From Chrysochromulina tobinii (taxonomy: Eukaryota; Haptophyta; Prymnesiales; Chrysochromulinaceae), in assembly GCA_001275005.1 (NCBI GenBank), contig JWZX01003089.1, positions 1 to 35,842 on the forward strand: a DNA stretch of 35,842 nucleotides, read 5' to 3'. Below, piece after piece: positions 18,681 to 27,667 of the stretch (positions are counted from its first letter, which is position 1; the number at the start of each line of letters is the position of its first letter). Both the position numbers and the translations under genes were made by a program. The notes under the pieces are model-generated. The model saw nothing but the letters and a program-made list of their open reading frames with translations. It was not told the origin of the DNA and did no database searches.

Positions 18681-20834
18681 ATGTGGACGATGCGAAACAG
18701 GAAGCCCGTGCGCGTGCATGCGCGGCTCGTGGAAACAGTTGCACGCCTTCTCCCGCCCAGTAATTATGATATCCATACTCGGCGACGACCACAGCGCCAA
18801 GATACAGCACGGATAGTACACGAAGCGTTGAGCCAAGAGAGCGACTGGGCAGACATCACGCTCACACAAGTCAGCCATGCGCTTCGTATCCTTCGCTCAG
18901 GAGCACAATCTTGGGCTCAGGACGATGCTCGCAACAAGGCTATGGAGCACATTAAAGCTGGCGGCAAGCTCAAGAACCTTCCGAAAGCGTTTCGTGACGA
19001 TGAAGAGATAGTCTTGGCCGCCGTGTGCCGGGAGCCCGATATGCTTGCATCAGCATCGATTCGGTTGCGTAATTCTGAGGCGGTCGTGCGAGCTGCAGTG
19101 CAACTGCGCCGAGGAGTATTGCGGTTTGCGTCGACGTCGTTGCAACAGCAGTTCGGCAGCATTCATGCCATGCAAAGGGAAGCTGGAGGATGTGACGCAT
19201 CGTCTCCGAAATCTCGGCCGCAGCGCTGCTACAGCTGCGGTGTTTATCAGGGCATGCACACGGGATTCAGCGGTCCGCCTGGCTTCTACCCCGAACGCTG
19301 CTCTTTTGCGCGAGCGCAGTTCAAGCGTGCGGAAAGTCGACGGCGCTGTCGTGACTGCACCCGGGTCTTTAAGCCTTTGCGCACGGAGGCAGAGCTGACA
19401 GCTGGCGAGGAGCGGGTACATGAGTGGAGAGAGAAATTGGAGATCACCCGCGGCAATTCCGGCTTGCTGGATCAGCTACCAGACACTGTATTTGATCTGA
19501 TCTGCCAGGCTCTCTCCCGTGATGAGCCGCCCTGGCCCTCGTATGAAGCTCCGCGTGTGATCATTCCGCAGCTTCACGACAGGCATCTGCCTGACAACGC
19601 CGTGGATGATCCTGAGTTTATGCCTGACACGGAGGAAGGGGAGGAGAGGGAGGAAGGTGGGGAGGAGGATAGTGATAGCGAGGAGGACGACGACGACGAG
19701 GAGAGCGAGTCGGAGGACGAGTCGGAAGATGGCAACCTTGCAGAGGAGATTTCGTCACCAAACCTTGGACGGGAGCTCCCGCCACCACACTCTTTGCACC
19801 TGCACGGCTGTTCTTCACTCGCAACCGTCTCGCGCAGCATCCACTCTCTCGTTGCCTCTTGGGCAGCCTCCACGATTGAGAAGCTTCGCCAGGTGATCGC
19901 CACAGATGAGCGCATGGCATATGCACGGCTCGAGCTGCAGCGCCAGGCACTCAACGAGGAACGGCGCCTGCGCGAGGAGACAACGTTACCCCCACACAGC
20001 TCTCGGAGTCATCACGCCAGCCGATTTGAGGTTCATCCACTGCTCCGTATGTGGGGCACCGAGGCGGTGTGCGCGCTTGAAGGACTCATTCTTGACAGCT
20101 TTGATGCAGTCTGCATGCGTATGGGCCCGGGTCTGGACGCATTCTTAAGTTTCATGCGGGGTGATGGCGACTCTTCGGACGGCTTTTCGCGCTGGTCGTT
20201 GCTCGATGGCGAAGGGAGGCGAGCAGTAGATGCAGCTTCAGCATGTGACGGCCAAGTCTTCCTTTTGCTTGACAGGAGCCGGCAGAATGATCCGTGCGGC
20301 AGCCGTACATTGCCCAAGCTTCGCCTTGTCTGGCCGATGGCCAATCCTCATTGCCCTAGTCGTGGCTCGGAGGATCTTGATGAGGTCGTGCCAATGGAAT
20401 GGGAAGCTTCCAACTTTTTCTTCGATATGGAGCAGGACGATGCTTCCCTTTACACGGATTGCACAGGAGGCGACTCCCCTTGTCAAGGACGTACTTGGTG
20501 GCTCGAGCAGAATTATGGACGGGGCTGGGGCCATCGGAAGGACCGGCCCAAAACAGTGGGTGAGTTTTGCCGCGAAGAATCTGAAGAGACGCCAGGGTGC
20601 TCACCTTACGGACTTCACATGAATCCTGTCATCAGAAGTACTGGCCAGAATGAGTGGCAGCCGATCATGCCGGGATATATGCAAAAATCGTGGTACCACG
20701 AGCTTCCAAATGCACACTCAATTGCTTTCTACAGCTCCCTTACAAATAGCGGGCCTGTGTTCCTTGCACCAGTTGCAGAGTACATGCAGCTGGTCTATCC
20801 ATGGTTACCTGTACCTGACCCCCTAACCTCGTAA
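18681..20834 (+). CDS. DUF4116-repeat and F-box-like protein
   Basis: A single-exon frame of 717 residues; 18681 is the first ATG (MWTMRNRKPV). About residues 100-165 show DUF4116-type repeats (FRDDEEIVLAAVCREP, then LRNSEAVVRAAVQLRRGVL). Residues 185-230 hold two CxxC pairs (CYSC and CRDC) that could bind zinc. Near residue 263 is an F-box start (LLDQLPDTVFDLICQAL), whose second half (CSSLATVSRSIHSLVASW) comes only after an acidic insert of about 100 residues. The C-terminal 300 residues are unrecognised, rich in Trp and Asp. Its GC content is lower than that of its neighbours. A substrate-adaptor role is inference from the F-box. Confidence 0.6.
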   Translation: MWTMRNRKPVRVHARLVETVARLLPPSNYDIHTRRRPQRQDTARIVHEALSQESDWADITLTQVSHALRILRSGAQSWAQDDARNKAMEHIKAGGKLKNLPKAFRDDEEIVLAAVCREPDMLASASIRLRNSEAVVRAAVQLRRGVLRFASTSLQQQFGSIHAMQREAGGCDASSPKSRPQRCYSCGVYQGMHTGFSGPPGFYPERCSFARAQFKRAESRRRCRDCTRVFKPLRTEAELTAGEERVHEWREKLEITRGNSGLLDQLPDTVFDLICQALSRDEPPWPSYEAPRVIIPQLHDRHLPDNAVDDPEFMPDTEEGEEREEGGEEDSDSEEDDDDEESESEDESEDGNLAEEISSPNLGRELPPPHSLHLHGCSSLATVSRSIHSLVASWAASTIEKLRQVIATDERMAYARLELQRQALNEERRLREETTLPPHSSRSHHASRFEVHPLLRMWGTEAVCALEGLILDSFDAVCMRMGPGLDAFLSFMRGDGDSSDGFSRWSLLDGEGRRAVDAASACDGQVFLLLDRSRQNDPCGSRTLPKLRLVWPMANPHCPSRGSEDLDEVVPMEWEASNFFFDMEQDDASLYTDCTGGDSPCQGRTWWLEQNYGRGWGHRKDRPKTVGEFCREESEETPGCSPYGLHMNPVIRSTGQNEWQPIMPGYMQKSWYHELPNAHSIAFYSSLTNSGPVFLAPVAEYMQLVYPWLPVPDPLTS

Positions 20835-21386
20835 TACTTGTTACTTCGGTACCCCGCCCTAGCGGCCGGGGTGTTAGCTGTTACGACCGCAACCGATCTA
20901 AGATGTACCGCAGTAAGTCGGTAATATGAGCTCTATAAACGTGTTGCAGTGTGTGAAAAAGTGAACTTCGCGTCGGTGTCCGAGGTCTGATTAAAAAATC
21001 TTTCTGTTTGTCTTTGCTCGGGCACTACTCGCTCACGCCGGCGGGCCTCCTCGGAATGGGACTGCGCGCTGATCGCCATACGATCGTCTTGCAAAAGGGG
21101 TGTCACATGCTCACATGACTTATGAATGCTTGCCGAAAACATCCAAGCACGAAGCCGAGCCCGCGCGACCGCGTAACGCGCGACACCGAGTCACCGACAG
21201 CCCGCGCCGATTCAAAAGTTCATTTTATTAGAATCATTATTACTTCAGTGTCGTCCCTCACTTGACTCTGGATCATATTCAACTGATCTATCCGAGTGCT
21301 GGCCTATCTAAAAATATCTAGCAGTATATCTCTTGCCGTTCTGAGGAGGTTCACGATCTTGCCGTTCTGAGGAGGTTCACGATCGC
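20835..21386. other. Intergenic, convergent 3' ends
   Basis: Nothing coding recognised. AT-rich near 21215-21330. It includes the tandem duplication at 21331-21382 next to the stop of the Cys-rich gene. Confidence 0.5.
21331..21382. repeat. 26-bp exact tandem duplication
   Basis: TTGCCGTTCTGAGGAGGTTC lies within both 26-bp copies (21331-21356 and 21357-21382), directly downstream of the minus-strand stop codon. Confidence 0.9.
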
Positions 21387-21911
21387 CTACAGCTCCTCCT
21401 TTGCAAACGGCTTGGGTTCTCGGGGCCGCGCGTAGTGGTGACCCTCATCAATGTGTAGCTTTGCGTTGTACAACAACTCGTCGGGCGTCCAGAAGTGAAA
21501 GCCGGTCGGTAGCATCTCGTCCTCGTCCTTGCCGCCTTCCTTGCTGGCCAGCTCCGCGTCGCTCGCGTGCGGCCGGCACAGGCCCCACTGCGTGCTCGGA
21601 TGCTTAAAGCAGCCCCCTTCGGCGCACATCATGCGTCCTTCATGTGGGCCCATCTTGAGGCACTCGCAAGATGAGGGCAGCCAGCACTTAAGAGGGCAGT
21701 CAAGCTCTTCGCAGTATTCGCCATCCGGGCATGTGTACTCCTGATTCTGGCCACGGCCACGCAGGCGCAGCTTGCATAGCTTGTACTCGAAGTGCTCCGG
21801 CTCGCAGTAGTCGGGCACCCAGCAGTCATGGCTGATGTGATCCGTCAGTGGATCAAAGGGCAGCTTGCAAGCGCAGAAAGAGAATCGCACGAGAAAGAGT
21901 GCGACGCGCAT
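21387..21911 (-). CDS. Cys-rich secretory-pathway protein ending in KEEL
   Basis: A 174-residue protein. ATG 21911 gives a signal-peptide-like start (MRVALFLVRFSFCAC). The body has about sixteen cysteines in short-spaced motifs (CWVPDYCEPEHF, CPDGEYCEELDCPLKCW, SSCECLKM, CAEGGCF), probably disulfide bonded. The C-terminal part is charged and free of Cys and ends FAKEEL. KEEL is a close variant of the KDEL retrieval signal, so residence in the endoplasmic reticulum is plausible. I do not recognise the family. An in-frame extension upstream starts with TTG and is less likely. Confidence 0.6.
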   Translation of the reverse strand: MRVALFLVRFSFCACKLPFDPLTDHISHDCWVPDYCEPEHFEYKLCKLRLRGRGQNQEYTCPDGEYCEELDCPLKCWLPSSCECLKMGPHEGRMMCAEGGCFKHPSTQWGLCRPHASDAELASKEGGKDEDEMLPTGFHFWTPDELLYNAKLHIDEGHHYARPREPKPFAKEEL

Positions 21912-22127
21912 ATGGATTCTCAGCGCAAGAACGCTCGGTAAAAGGAAAGATCTAGGGGCTTCCAAACTTTTCGAGGGTAACTCTCAACAAAATTATTTGA
22001 CGCTTTTGTTGGAATTACTGTTGACGAAGCATCTGTTTTGGTGCGCGACACTTCCATTTGCTGTCCATGTACATTATTGGCCTCCTCTAACCTGTCGTCG
22101 CTGATCCAGCGCACGCGATTAGGATCC
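21912..22127. promoter_or_regulatory. Divergent promoter region
   Basis: 216 bp between the Cys-rich gene (minus) and the WW-protein gene (plus). AT-richer than the coding DNA (21965-22030). No specific motif is claimed. Confidence 0.4.
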
Positions 22128-23636
22128 ATGGCATTTGGCCTTTTGCGAGAGTTAATCGAATCTTTCTGGATTGTGCTCGCGCCTGCACTTCCCCCATCAT
22201 CCAAGGCTAACCACACGCAGCTCAGCAGCAACATTTCCAAACCCAAGGCCAAGTCGTCTCCCACGGAGCAGGTCCAGAAGGAGAGGAAGCTGGCGGCCCA
22301 GAAAAAGGAGAAGAGGTCACGGCCGAACAGATCCACCGTCACGAGGTTGGAATGGGATGAATGGGTGGCGGCCGCGCCGAAGAGCGCCCTCGGGTCCAAG
22401 CTCGTCGGGAGATGCTCTGCGGCAGCACCACGGCGAGAAAAGCGGCTGCCGACTGCAGCCGTGGGCGTACCGCTGGCCTGCCTGCCACCAGCGATGCTCC
22501 CGCGCCACGGCTTGGCACCGTTGCCGGTGATGCAGAGGGCGGCCGCGTCGCCGTCATCGCCGTCATCGCCGGCGATGCAGATGGCAGCCGCGCCGTCGTT
22601 AAAACCACATTCTGAGCTCGTGGCCACAAAGACGCTCGTGGTGCGCGAGGGCTACGCGCTCGACAGCGCAGTGGTAGAGCCCTCGGTCAGTCAGGGGCAG
22701 GTGGTTGTCATCCTTATGACCCTTGAGCTCGCGGACGGGACCTACCGAGCGCTTGTTCGGCGACCGGGCCTCGTTGTGCCGATGGGCTGGATCACCTCGA
22801 TGCACAAAGCGGGGTCCGTCCTCCTCCTGCCACGTTCCGATCCGCAGAGCGCGCATCTGGAGAATGAGCTCGCGAAGGCGAAGGCACGTGCCGCAGCCGC
22901 TCGGGCGTCGGCCATCGTCGCTGAGAAGCTCTCTCAAGCGGCGCGCACGCACAAGCCCTACATCGGCTTAGAGATGCCCGTGGAGCTGCAGCCCCGCGGC
23001 AAGGCTGCGAATGCGCACGGCTCGCTCGCGTCGAGCACAGCCAGCTTTATGTCGTCTGACGTGTCGTCCAGGTCTAGCAGCAGCGTGCACTGCTCACCTG
23101 CGTCACCAGCGTCACCTGCCTCCAGGACGAGCAGTCTATCTTATACTGGGAAGGGCGGGCCACTCCCTTCCGAGTCGTACGAGACGCCCGACAGAATGAC
23201 CCGGCTGGGCGTTCCAATACCATCGCTGCCTGGCTGGCTGGCATGCACCGACCCGACGCACCAACGGCCCTTTTGGTTCAACACACTCACGCAGGAGACT
23301 GTGTGGGTGGACCCTCGCCTGAGAGCGACACCGGCGCCAGCAGACACGATCTGGTCTGGATGTGATCTGGCCGATCGAGAGCAGATTGTCGAGACCGACT
23401 TTGGCAGGCCTGGATGGCGACGACGATGGCGACGCCAGGACACGGCCAGCCTAGCGCCGCGACAGATAGCAGCAGAGCCGACGCCGGCAGCGACAGTCCC
23501 GCCGACGTCGGCATCACTGCCGGTGCGGCCAAGGGCACCGAGCTCGTCGCCGCCAGAGTCGGCGTTTAAACTGGCCCAAGCTTTGGCAGAAATGCGTCGT
23601 AGCCGAGAGGAAAAAGAGCGAAAGTCGTACGCGTAG
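22128..23636 (+). CDS. WW-domain protein
   Basis: 502 residues from ATG 22128 (MAFGLLRELIESFW). A basic Lys/Arg stretch (QKKEKRSRPNRS) follows a hydrophobic start. A middle domain (VVREGYALDSAVVEPSV to PMGWITSMHKAGSVLLL) has the look of an SH3-like barrel, a guess from pattern only. Then come an Ala-rich coiled segment, a Ser-rich linker and, at residues 367-396, a WW domain (LPGWLACTDPTHQRP, then FWFNTLTQETVWVDP) with both Trp, the aromatic pair and the final Pro. WW domains bind Pro-rich peptides. The tail is Pro/Ala/Ser-rich with a charged end. Confidence 0.65.
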   Translation: MAFGLLRELIESFWIVLAPALPPSSKANHTQLSSNISKPKAKSSPTEQVQKERKLAAQKKEKRSRPNRSTVTRLEWDEWVAAAPKSALGSKLVGRCSAAAPRREKRLPTAAVGVPLACLPPAMLPRHGLAPLPVMQRAAASPSSPSSPAMQMAAAPSLKPHSELVATKTLVVREGYALDSAVVEPSVSQGQVVVILMTLELADGTYRALVRRPGLVVPMGWITSMHKAGSVLLLPRSDPQSAHLENELAKAKARAAAARASAIVAEKLSQAARTHKPYIGLEMPVELQPRGKAANAHGSLASSTASFMSSDVSSRSSSSVHCSPASPASPASRTSSLSYTGKGGPLPSESYETPDRMTRLGVPIPSLPGWLACTDPTHQRPFWFNTLTQETVWVDPRLRATPAPADTIWSGCDLADREQIVETDFGRPGWRRRWRRQDTASLAPRQIAAEPTPAATVPPTSASLPVRPRAPSSSPPESAFKLAQALAEMRRSREEKERKSYA

Positions 23637-23989
23637 CTATAAAAACTGCGCTGCGCGCGCCAAACTCGGCTGGCCGGCACTTGTAGCCTGTAAGTAGCCT
23701 GCACACGCCGACGCCGCCCGCCCCCCGCGGGCTTCCCATGGGGGATGGGCCGGGCTCGGGCGTGTCTGATCTCGTACACCATACTCGCCCGTCCGGTCCG
23801 CCGGGCTCGCACTCACCTCAGTTACATCCCAGTACCGGCTCTCGCTCACGTACGTCGTGACTGTGTCGACCCCCCAGTGCCGTGTAGCCTAGCCTGTAGC
23901 TGTGTACACGAGTCAGCAGTCACGACCAGAGTAATATTCATCACGACCCACCGCGGTCTTGAATCTTTGAATGCACTGCCAGCTTCGCT
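23637..23989. other. Intergenic, convergent 3' ends
   Basis: 353 bp between the stop codons of the WW gene (plus) and the FkbM gene (minus). No gene or repeat recognised. Confidence 0.5.
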
Positions 23990-25090
23990 TCACCGTCCCC
24001 GCGCTTTATTCTTCCCAGGATGACCGCGCATTGCCATTGGTTGCCGCATGCGCCAGGTGGCGCGCACCCTATGGACACTCCCCTGGAGGCATCCCCAGAG
24101 GGCGTCAGCTCTGTCCTCGATGGAAACACAATAGAAGAGCGAGTCGGATGTGACTTGTGAGGTTCGAGGGTCGCCCCCTGAGGTCCTGTGGGGAGGGACG
24201 CTTGAGGTCCTGTCGTGTAACAGTCGAAACGCCTCTGTGGCCTCAAACTTGGCCACGTCATCCTTTGGGACGCATAGTAAGTTGCGGCATCCCGGGGCTC
24301 CGCAGGCCTCATCAACCACGTACACCGCGTACCGGGAGTGGCCGAGCAGCCTACCAAGCTGTACCGCCATACTGTAGTCTCTCTCGGAATATCCAACGAT
24401 CGAGGTGTTGGTATGCGTCTCCAAGGTGAGCCAAGGACGGTCGCGTGCGAGCGTCCGCCTGGCTCCGAGAAGCACCTCGTACTCATGGCCTTCCACGTCA
24501 ATGTGTGCCAGCGCCAGCCGCTCACCCTCAAAGATGCCATCGATCGTGAGTATGGGAAAAGTCTCTACCTCCCCTGTGCTCTCGTTGGTGACTTGTGAAA
24601 GCGTGAGCATGTTCTGTCCCAGGTTCCTATATCGGATGCGAGGCACTGTTATGTTAGTGTGCGCTTCGCGGCCTAGCCCTGCGTGTGTGACGGTCACGTT
24701 TCTTGCGCCCCACGCCTCCCACCGTGGAAGCAAGCTCTGCATGTAGGCAACATTCGCCTGGAGAGGCTCCACGGCGTGCACCATGCGCGACGGGTCCAAA
24801 GAGCTGTACCAGCAGGCCTCGCCGCCGATGTGTGCGCCGACATCGAGCACGCTTCCAGCAGGCAGCAGGCCGTCGGTGAGTAGCATCAGGCCGCAGAGGG
24901 TATGTAGCACGGGCTCCATCGCGGCCTTGAATACCCCATCGCCGAGGCAGCGCGTCGCCGAGCCAAGGCAGCTGGCTGGAGGCCGGCCGAGCTCCCCCGG
25001 GCGCCCACGCCAGAGCTCTAGGTTGCTCGCGTTCAGCAAGCAGTAGAGGCCTGACGCCGCAGCCTCGCGTCGGCGCTCCACATTTGTCAT
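23990..25090 (-). CDS. FkbM-family methyltransferase
   Basis: 366 residues from ATG 25090. The SAM-binding motif I is SVLDVGAHIGGEACWY (residues 79-94), followed by the acidic VHAVEPLQANV strand. The family-typical LALAHIDVEGHEYEVLLGA lies near residue 195, then RPWLTLETH. FkbM proteins O-methylate sugars or small molecules. No clear signal peptide is seen; the first 30 residues are Arg/Glu-rich. The C-terminal 70 residues after the methyltransferase fold are unrelated and basic. Single exon. Confidence 0.85.
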   Translation of the reverse strand: MTNVERRREAAASGLYCLLNASNLELWRGRPGELGRPPASCLGSATRCLGDGVFKAAMEPVLHTLCGLMLLTDGLLPAGSVLDVGAHIGGEACWYSSLDPSRMVHAVEPLQANVAYMQSLLPRWEAWGARNVTVTHAGLGREAHTNITVPRIRYRNLGQNMLTLSQVTNESTGEVETFPILTIDGIFEGERLALAHIDVEGHEYEVLLGARRTLARDRPWLTLETHTNTSIVGYSERDYSMAVQLGRLLGHSRYAVYVVDEACGAPGCRNLLCVPKDDVAKFEATEAFRLLHDRTSSVPPHRTSGGDPRTSQVTSDSLFYCVSIEDRADALWGCLQGSVHRVRATWRMRQPMAMRGHPGKNKARGR

Positions 25091-25532
25091 CACACGCCTG
25101 GCGTGTGAACGTTAACACGACAGACGCGACAACCGGCGTTTGTATTGGCTGTAAATACTCGACCGTCCTAGGATTTGTGTTGAGGAGGGGCGTGTGCCTC
25201 CAGTTGATATTTGGGGTTCGTTGAGGCAGTCGTTGTCGCGGACGTGTGTGTGAATTGAGCATCTATTACAATGACATCTAAAAACATTCACGTCATTACG
25301 GGTTACCGTAAATAGACGATACCCGGAAGCGAAACAGATCTCCGTCCCGTCCCAGGGGAGGCGCAGGGAGCGGGCGCGCGCGCGCTCGGCTCGCGGCAGG
25401 GGAGGTGAGCGGGCCAACGTGGGTGCAAAGCGAAGTGGGTGTGGTGGGGCCCCCTCCAAAGTGCAAAGACCAAAGAGCCCAATGATGAGAAGATTTGCAC
25501 GAGACATTATGCAAATTACCATCCAACCTAAA
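25091..25532. other. Intergenic region
   Basis: 442 bp between two minus-strand genes. A GC-rich patch with CG dinucleotide runs lies near 25370-25400. No gene recognised. Confidence 0.5.
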
Positions 25533-26306
25533 TCACCCAGCCACCGCCTTCCAAAGGGGCTGCGCCACAAACACGACCAGCACAAGCGCCTGCAGTCCGA
25601 AGAGGATGGCATACCCGGACGCAATAGCCGCGCGCCCTTGCAGCAGCGAGCGCTCGAACTCATCGAGCACGAAGACGGAAGGCTGCGGCCGCCAGCGGCT
25701 CAGCTGCCGCGCTACCTCCTCGGGCGCCACGTAGGGCGAGCCGCCCGACAGCGCCGTCCACGTGGCCTCCATCGCTAGTGCGCTCGGTGGCGCCTGCGAC
25801 GGCGCCCACGTTGACCGGACGGCTCCGTTGGTGAGGGGCGCGCCGTCAATACCATGGAGTGTGGTGGGCTGCGCCGGCCGCTCAGCAAGGAGCGCCTCAA
25901 ACTCGGCGCGGCGTATAAGCCGGCCCGCCGCGGTACCGAGCGTGTCGCCTGGCTCGAGGCGTGACACCGCGTCTAGAACGTCGTCTGCATACAGTGGCGC
26001 CGGGTAGCCGAGCCAGCGCGAGCACGGCAGTACGACGCCGCCCACCTCGGCGGCGGCAGTACGCTCGCTCAGCCGCTCGGTGCGATCGCCGAGCGAGGCG
26101 AGCGCCTGCGTATTGGCAGCGCGTAGTGACGGCAGCAGCCCCTGACCCAAAAAGGCGAGTGCCAGCAGCGGGCCGAGGACTGCTTCGACCGACGGCCCCC
26201 CGCCCCCGCCATCGAGAAACACGGAGGCGCTCGGCTCGGCGACAGCGGAGGCGGCGGCGGAGAGCGTCGCGGTGGAGAGTGTTGGGCCGAATGGTGGCAA
26301 ACGCAT
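25533..26306 (-). CDS. Putative two-pass membrane protein
   Basis: 257 residues from ATG 26306. The N-terminal 30 residues are Ser/Ala/Thr-rich without acids until EPS, like an organelle transit peptide. Hydrophobic segments lie at about 41-60 (VEAVLGPLLALAFLGQGLL) and 226-248 (GYAILFGLQALVLVVFVAQ). The loop between them includes an Arg/Glu coil (LGDRTERLSERTAAAEVGG) and FEALLAERPAQPTTLHGIDG. Family not recognised; plastid or mitochondrial membrane location is inference. Its first 16 bases overlap the start of the COMM gene on the other strand. Confidence 0.55.
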   Translation of the reverse strand: MRLPPFGPTLSTATLSAAASAVAEPSASVFLDGGGGGPSVEAVLGPLLALAFLGQGLLPSLRAANTQALASLGDRTERLSERTAAAEVGGVVLPCSRWLGYPAPLYADDVLDAVSRLEPGDTLGTAAGRLIRRAEFEALLAERPAQPTTLHGIDGAPLTNGAVRSTWAPSQAPPSALAMEATWTALSGGSPYVAPEEVARQLSRWRPQPSVFVLDEFERSLLQGRAAIASGYAILFGLQALVLVVFVAQPLWKAVAG

Positions 26307-27142
26307 TGGTTTTGGACGCCCTCGTGAACGGAAGAAAGACACTCGTTCCTGGAGAGGGCCGTCTGGTCGCGTGCTTTCGCGACCCATTGTGTGTCCGCGT
26401 GTTCACACTCGAGCGAACTTGGCCGACGGTGGCGCCGAGCGAAGGGTGCGAGTTCGTGTGCGTGCAGCTCCCTTCTGAGGCTGAGATGCCAGACGCGGCC
26501 GCGGCCGCGCCGCCGTCGCCGCTTGCGGCGCTGAGCAAATTGAGCCTGCTCGACGACGCGGGTCGCAGCGCCTTCTTCGGATGTGTTGCCAGCCAGCTAT
26601 GTTCCACGTCACCGCCGGTGGTGGAGGAAAGGCTAAAGTCCTTGCACGAAGGCTTCGGCTTGGACTTTGCCAGCGGCGAGCCAGCGGCGCTGCTGCTCGC
26701 CGCCAAGCTCGTCATCTGCCGGGTCGCGTCGCGCACATACGAGGGCGCCAGCGCCAAGGCCGCTTTGCTCGCTGACCTGGTCGCTGCCGGGCTTCCGCAG
26801 GCCGCCGCCGAGTGGATACGCGAGGCCGCGCAGGCCGCGACGCTGCCGTGCGCCGCGCAGCTGCGCCTCGCGCAGGGTCACGCGGCGGCCGCGTTCTCGT
26901 CCGACTACTTGCAGGACTTCGACTGGCAGCTCAACTACGTGCTGGCGAGCTCGACCCAAAGCGGTCTCCCACTGGTGGGTACGCCTCTCGTGCAGCTACA
27001 GCTAAAGGTGCGGAAGGCGGGCACCGACGCCGAGGCGATCGAGCGGCTAGAGCTCGCCCCGGCAGAGCTCGATGCCGCGATCAGCACTCTCGGTGCTGCG
27101 GTCAGCTCTCTGCGTGCTTTGCCGGAGCCTGGGGTGGCTTGA
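26291..27142 (+). CDS. COMM-domain protein
   Basis: 283 residues from ATG 26291 (MVANALVLDALVNGRK). The C-terminal COMM domain reads YLQDFDWQLNYVLASS, then PLVQLQLKVRKAG, then LELAPAELDAAISTLGAAVS. Ahead of it is an all-helical COMMD N-terminal domain (ALSKLSLLDDAGRSAFFGCV onward). COMMD proteins form the ring of the Commander/CCC complex that recycles endosomal cargo. DFDWQLN is reminiscent of COMMD10, but the subfamily cannot be fixed by eye. About 70 residues before the helical domain form an extension with a strand-rich pattern. If translation instead began at the next Met (MPDAAAAAPP), the gene would not overlap its divergent neighbour. Confidence 0.78.
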   Translation: MVANALVLDALVNGRKTLVPGEGRLVACFRDPLCVRVFTLERTWPTVAPSEGCEFVCVQLPSEAEMPDAAAAAPPSPLAALSKLSLLDDAGRSAFFGCVASQLCSTSPPVVEERLKSLHEGFGLDFASGEPAALLLAAKLVICRVASRTYEGASAKAALLADLVAAGLPQAAAEWIREAAQAATLPCAAQLRLAQGHAAAAFSSDYLQDFDWQLNYVLASSTQSGLPLVGTPLVQLQLKVRKAGTDAEAIERLELAPAELDAAISTLGAAVSSLRALPEPGVA

Positions 27143-27667
27143 GCAGCGGCGTGGACGGCGCCCGGCCGGCTCGACTAATGATATGGCCATAGCTCGTGTT
27201 GTCAGAAACGTCTTGTCATAACAGTGACACTCGAGCGCGCGCTCAACGTTCCGTGTATGTTCGCAAGTATCTGGGCCGTTGCTTTAGTTGCGGTACATTG
27301 ACCTACATGCTTCTCCTAAAAGGTGGCTAGTATACTCGCCAGCGCGCTCTTCCGCGCTCGACGCGTCGCAAACGTACCGGAAACCGCCGACGTGAACGTC
27401 AATCGTCGCACGCTCGGCGCACGCCGCACCCTCACCCGTCGTCACCCGGCGCGAGGCCACGACTCCGCTTGGACCCGCCAGTCGGACCTGTACGCCTCTC
27501 CCCATCTCGCACTCGTCGCCCGACGCACCTCTGGCGGCCTCAACAATGCCTCAACTCTCCGTCCAAAGGTCATGCTGTCGGTAGTCGTGACATTTGGGTC
27601 GCGCGGGGCTCGCGAGCGGCGGCGGGGACTCCCCGCCGTGTCTGACGAAGGGGACTCGCGCGCCCAT
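27143..27667. other. Intergenic, convergent 3' ends
   Basis: 525 bp between the COMM gene and the USP gene stop codons. Open frames here look non-coding. No repeat noticed. Confidence 0.5.
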
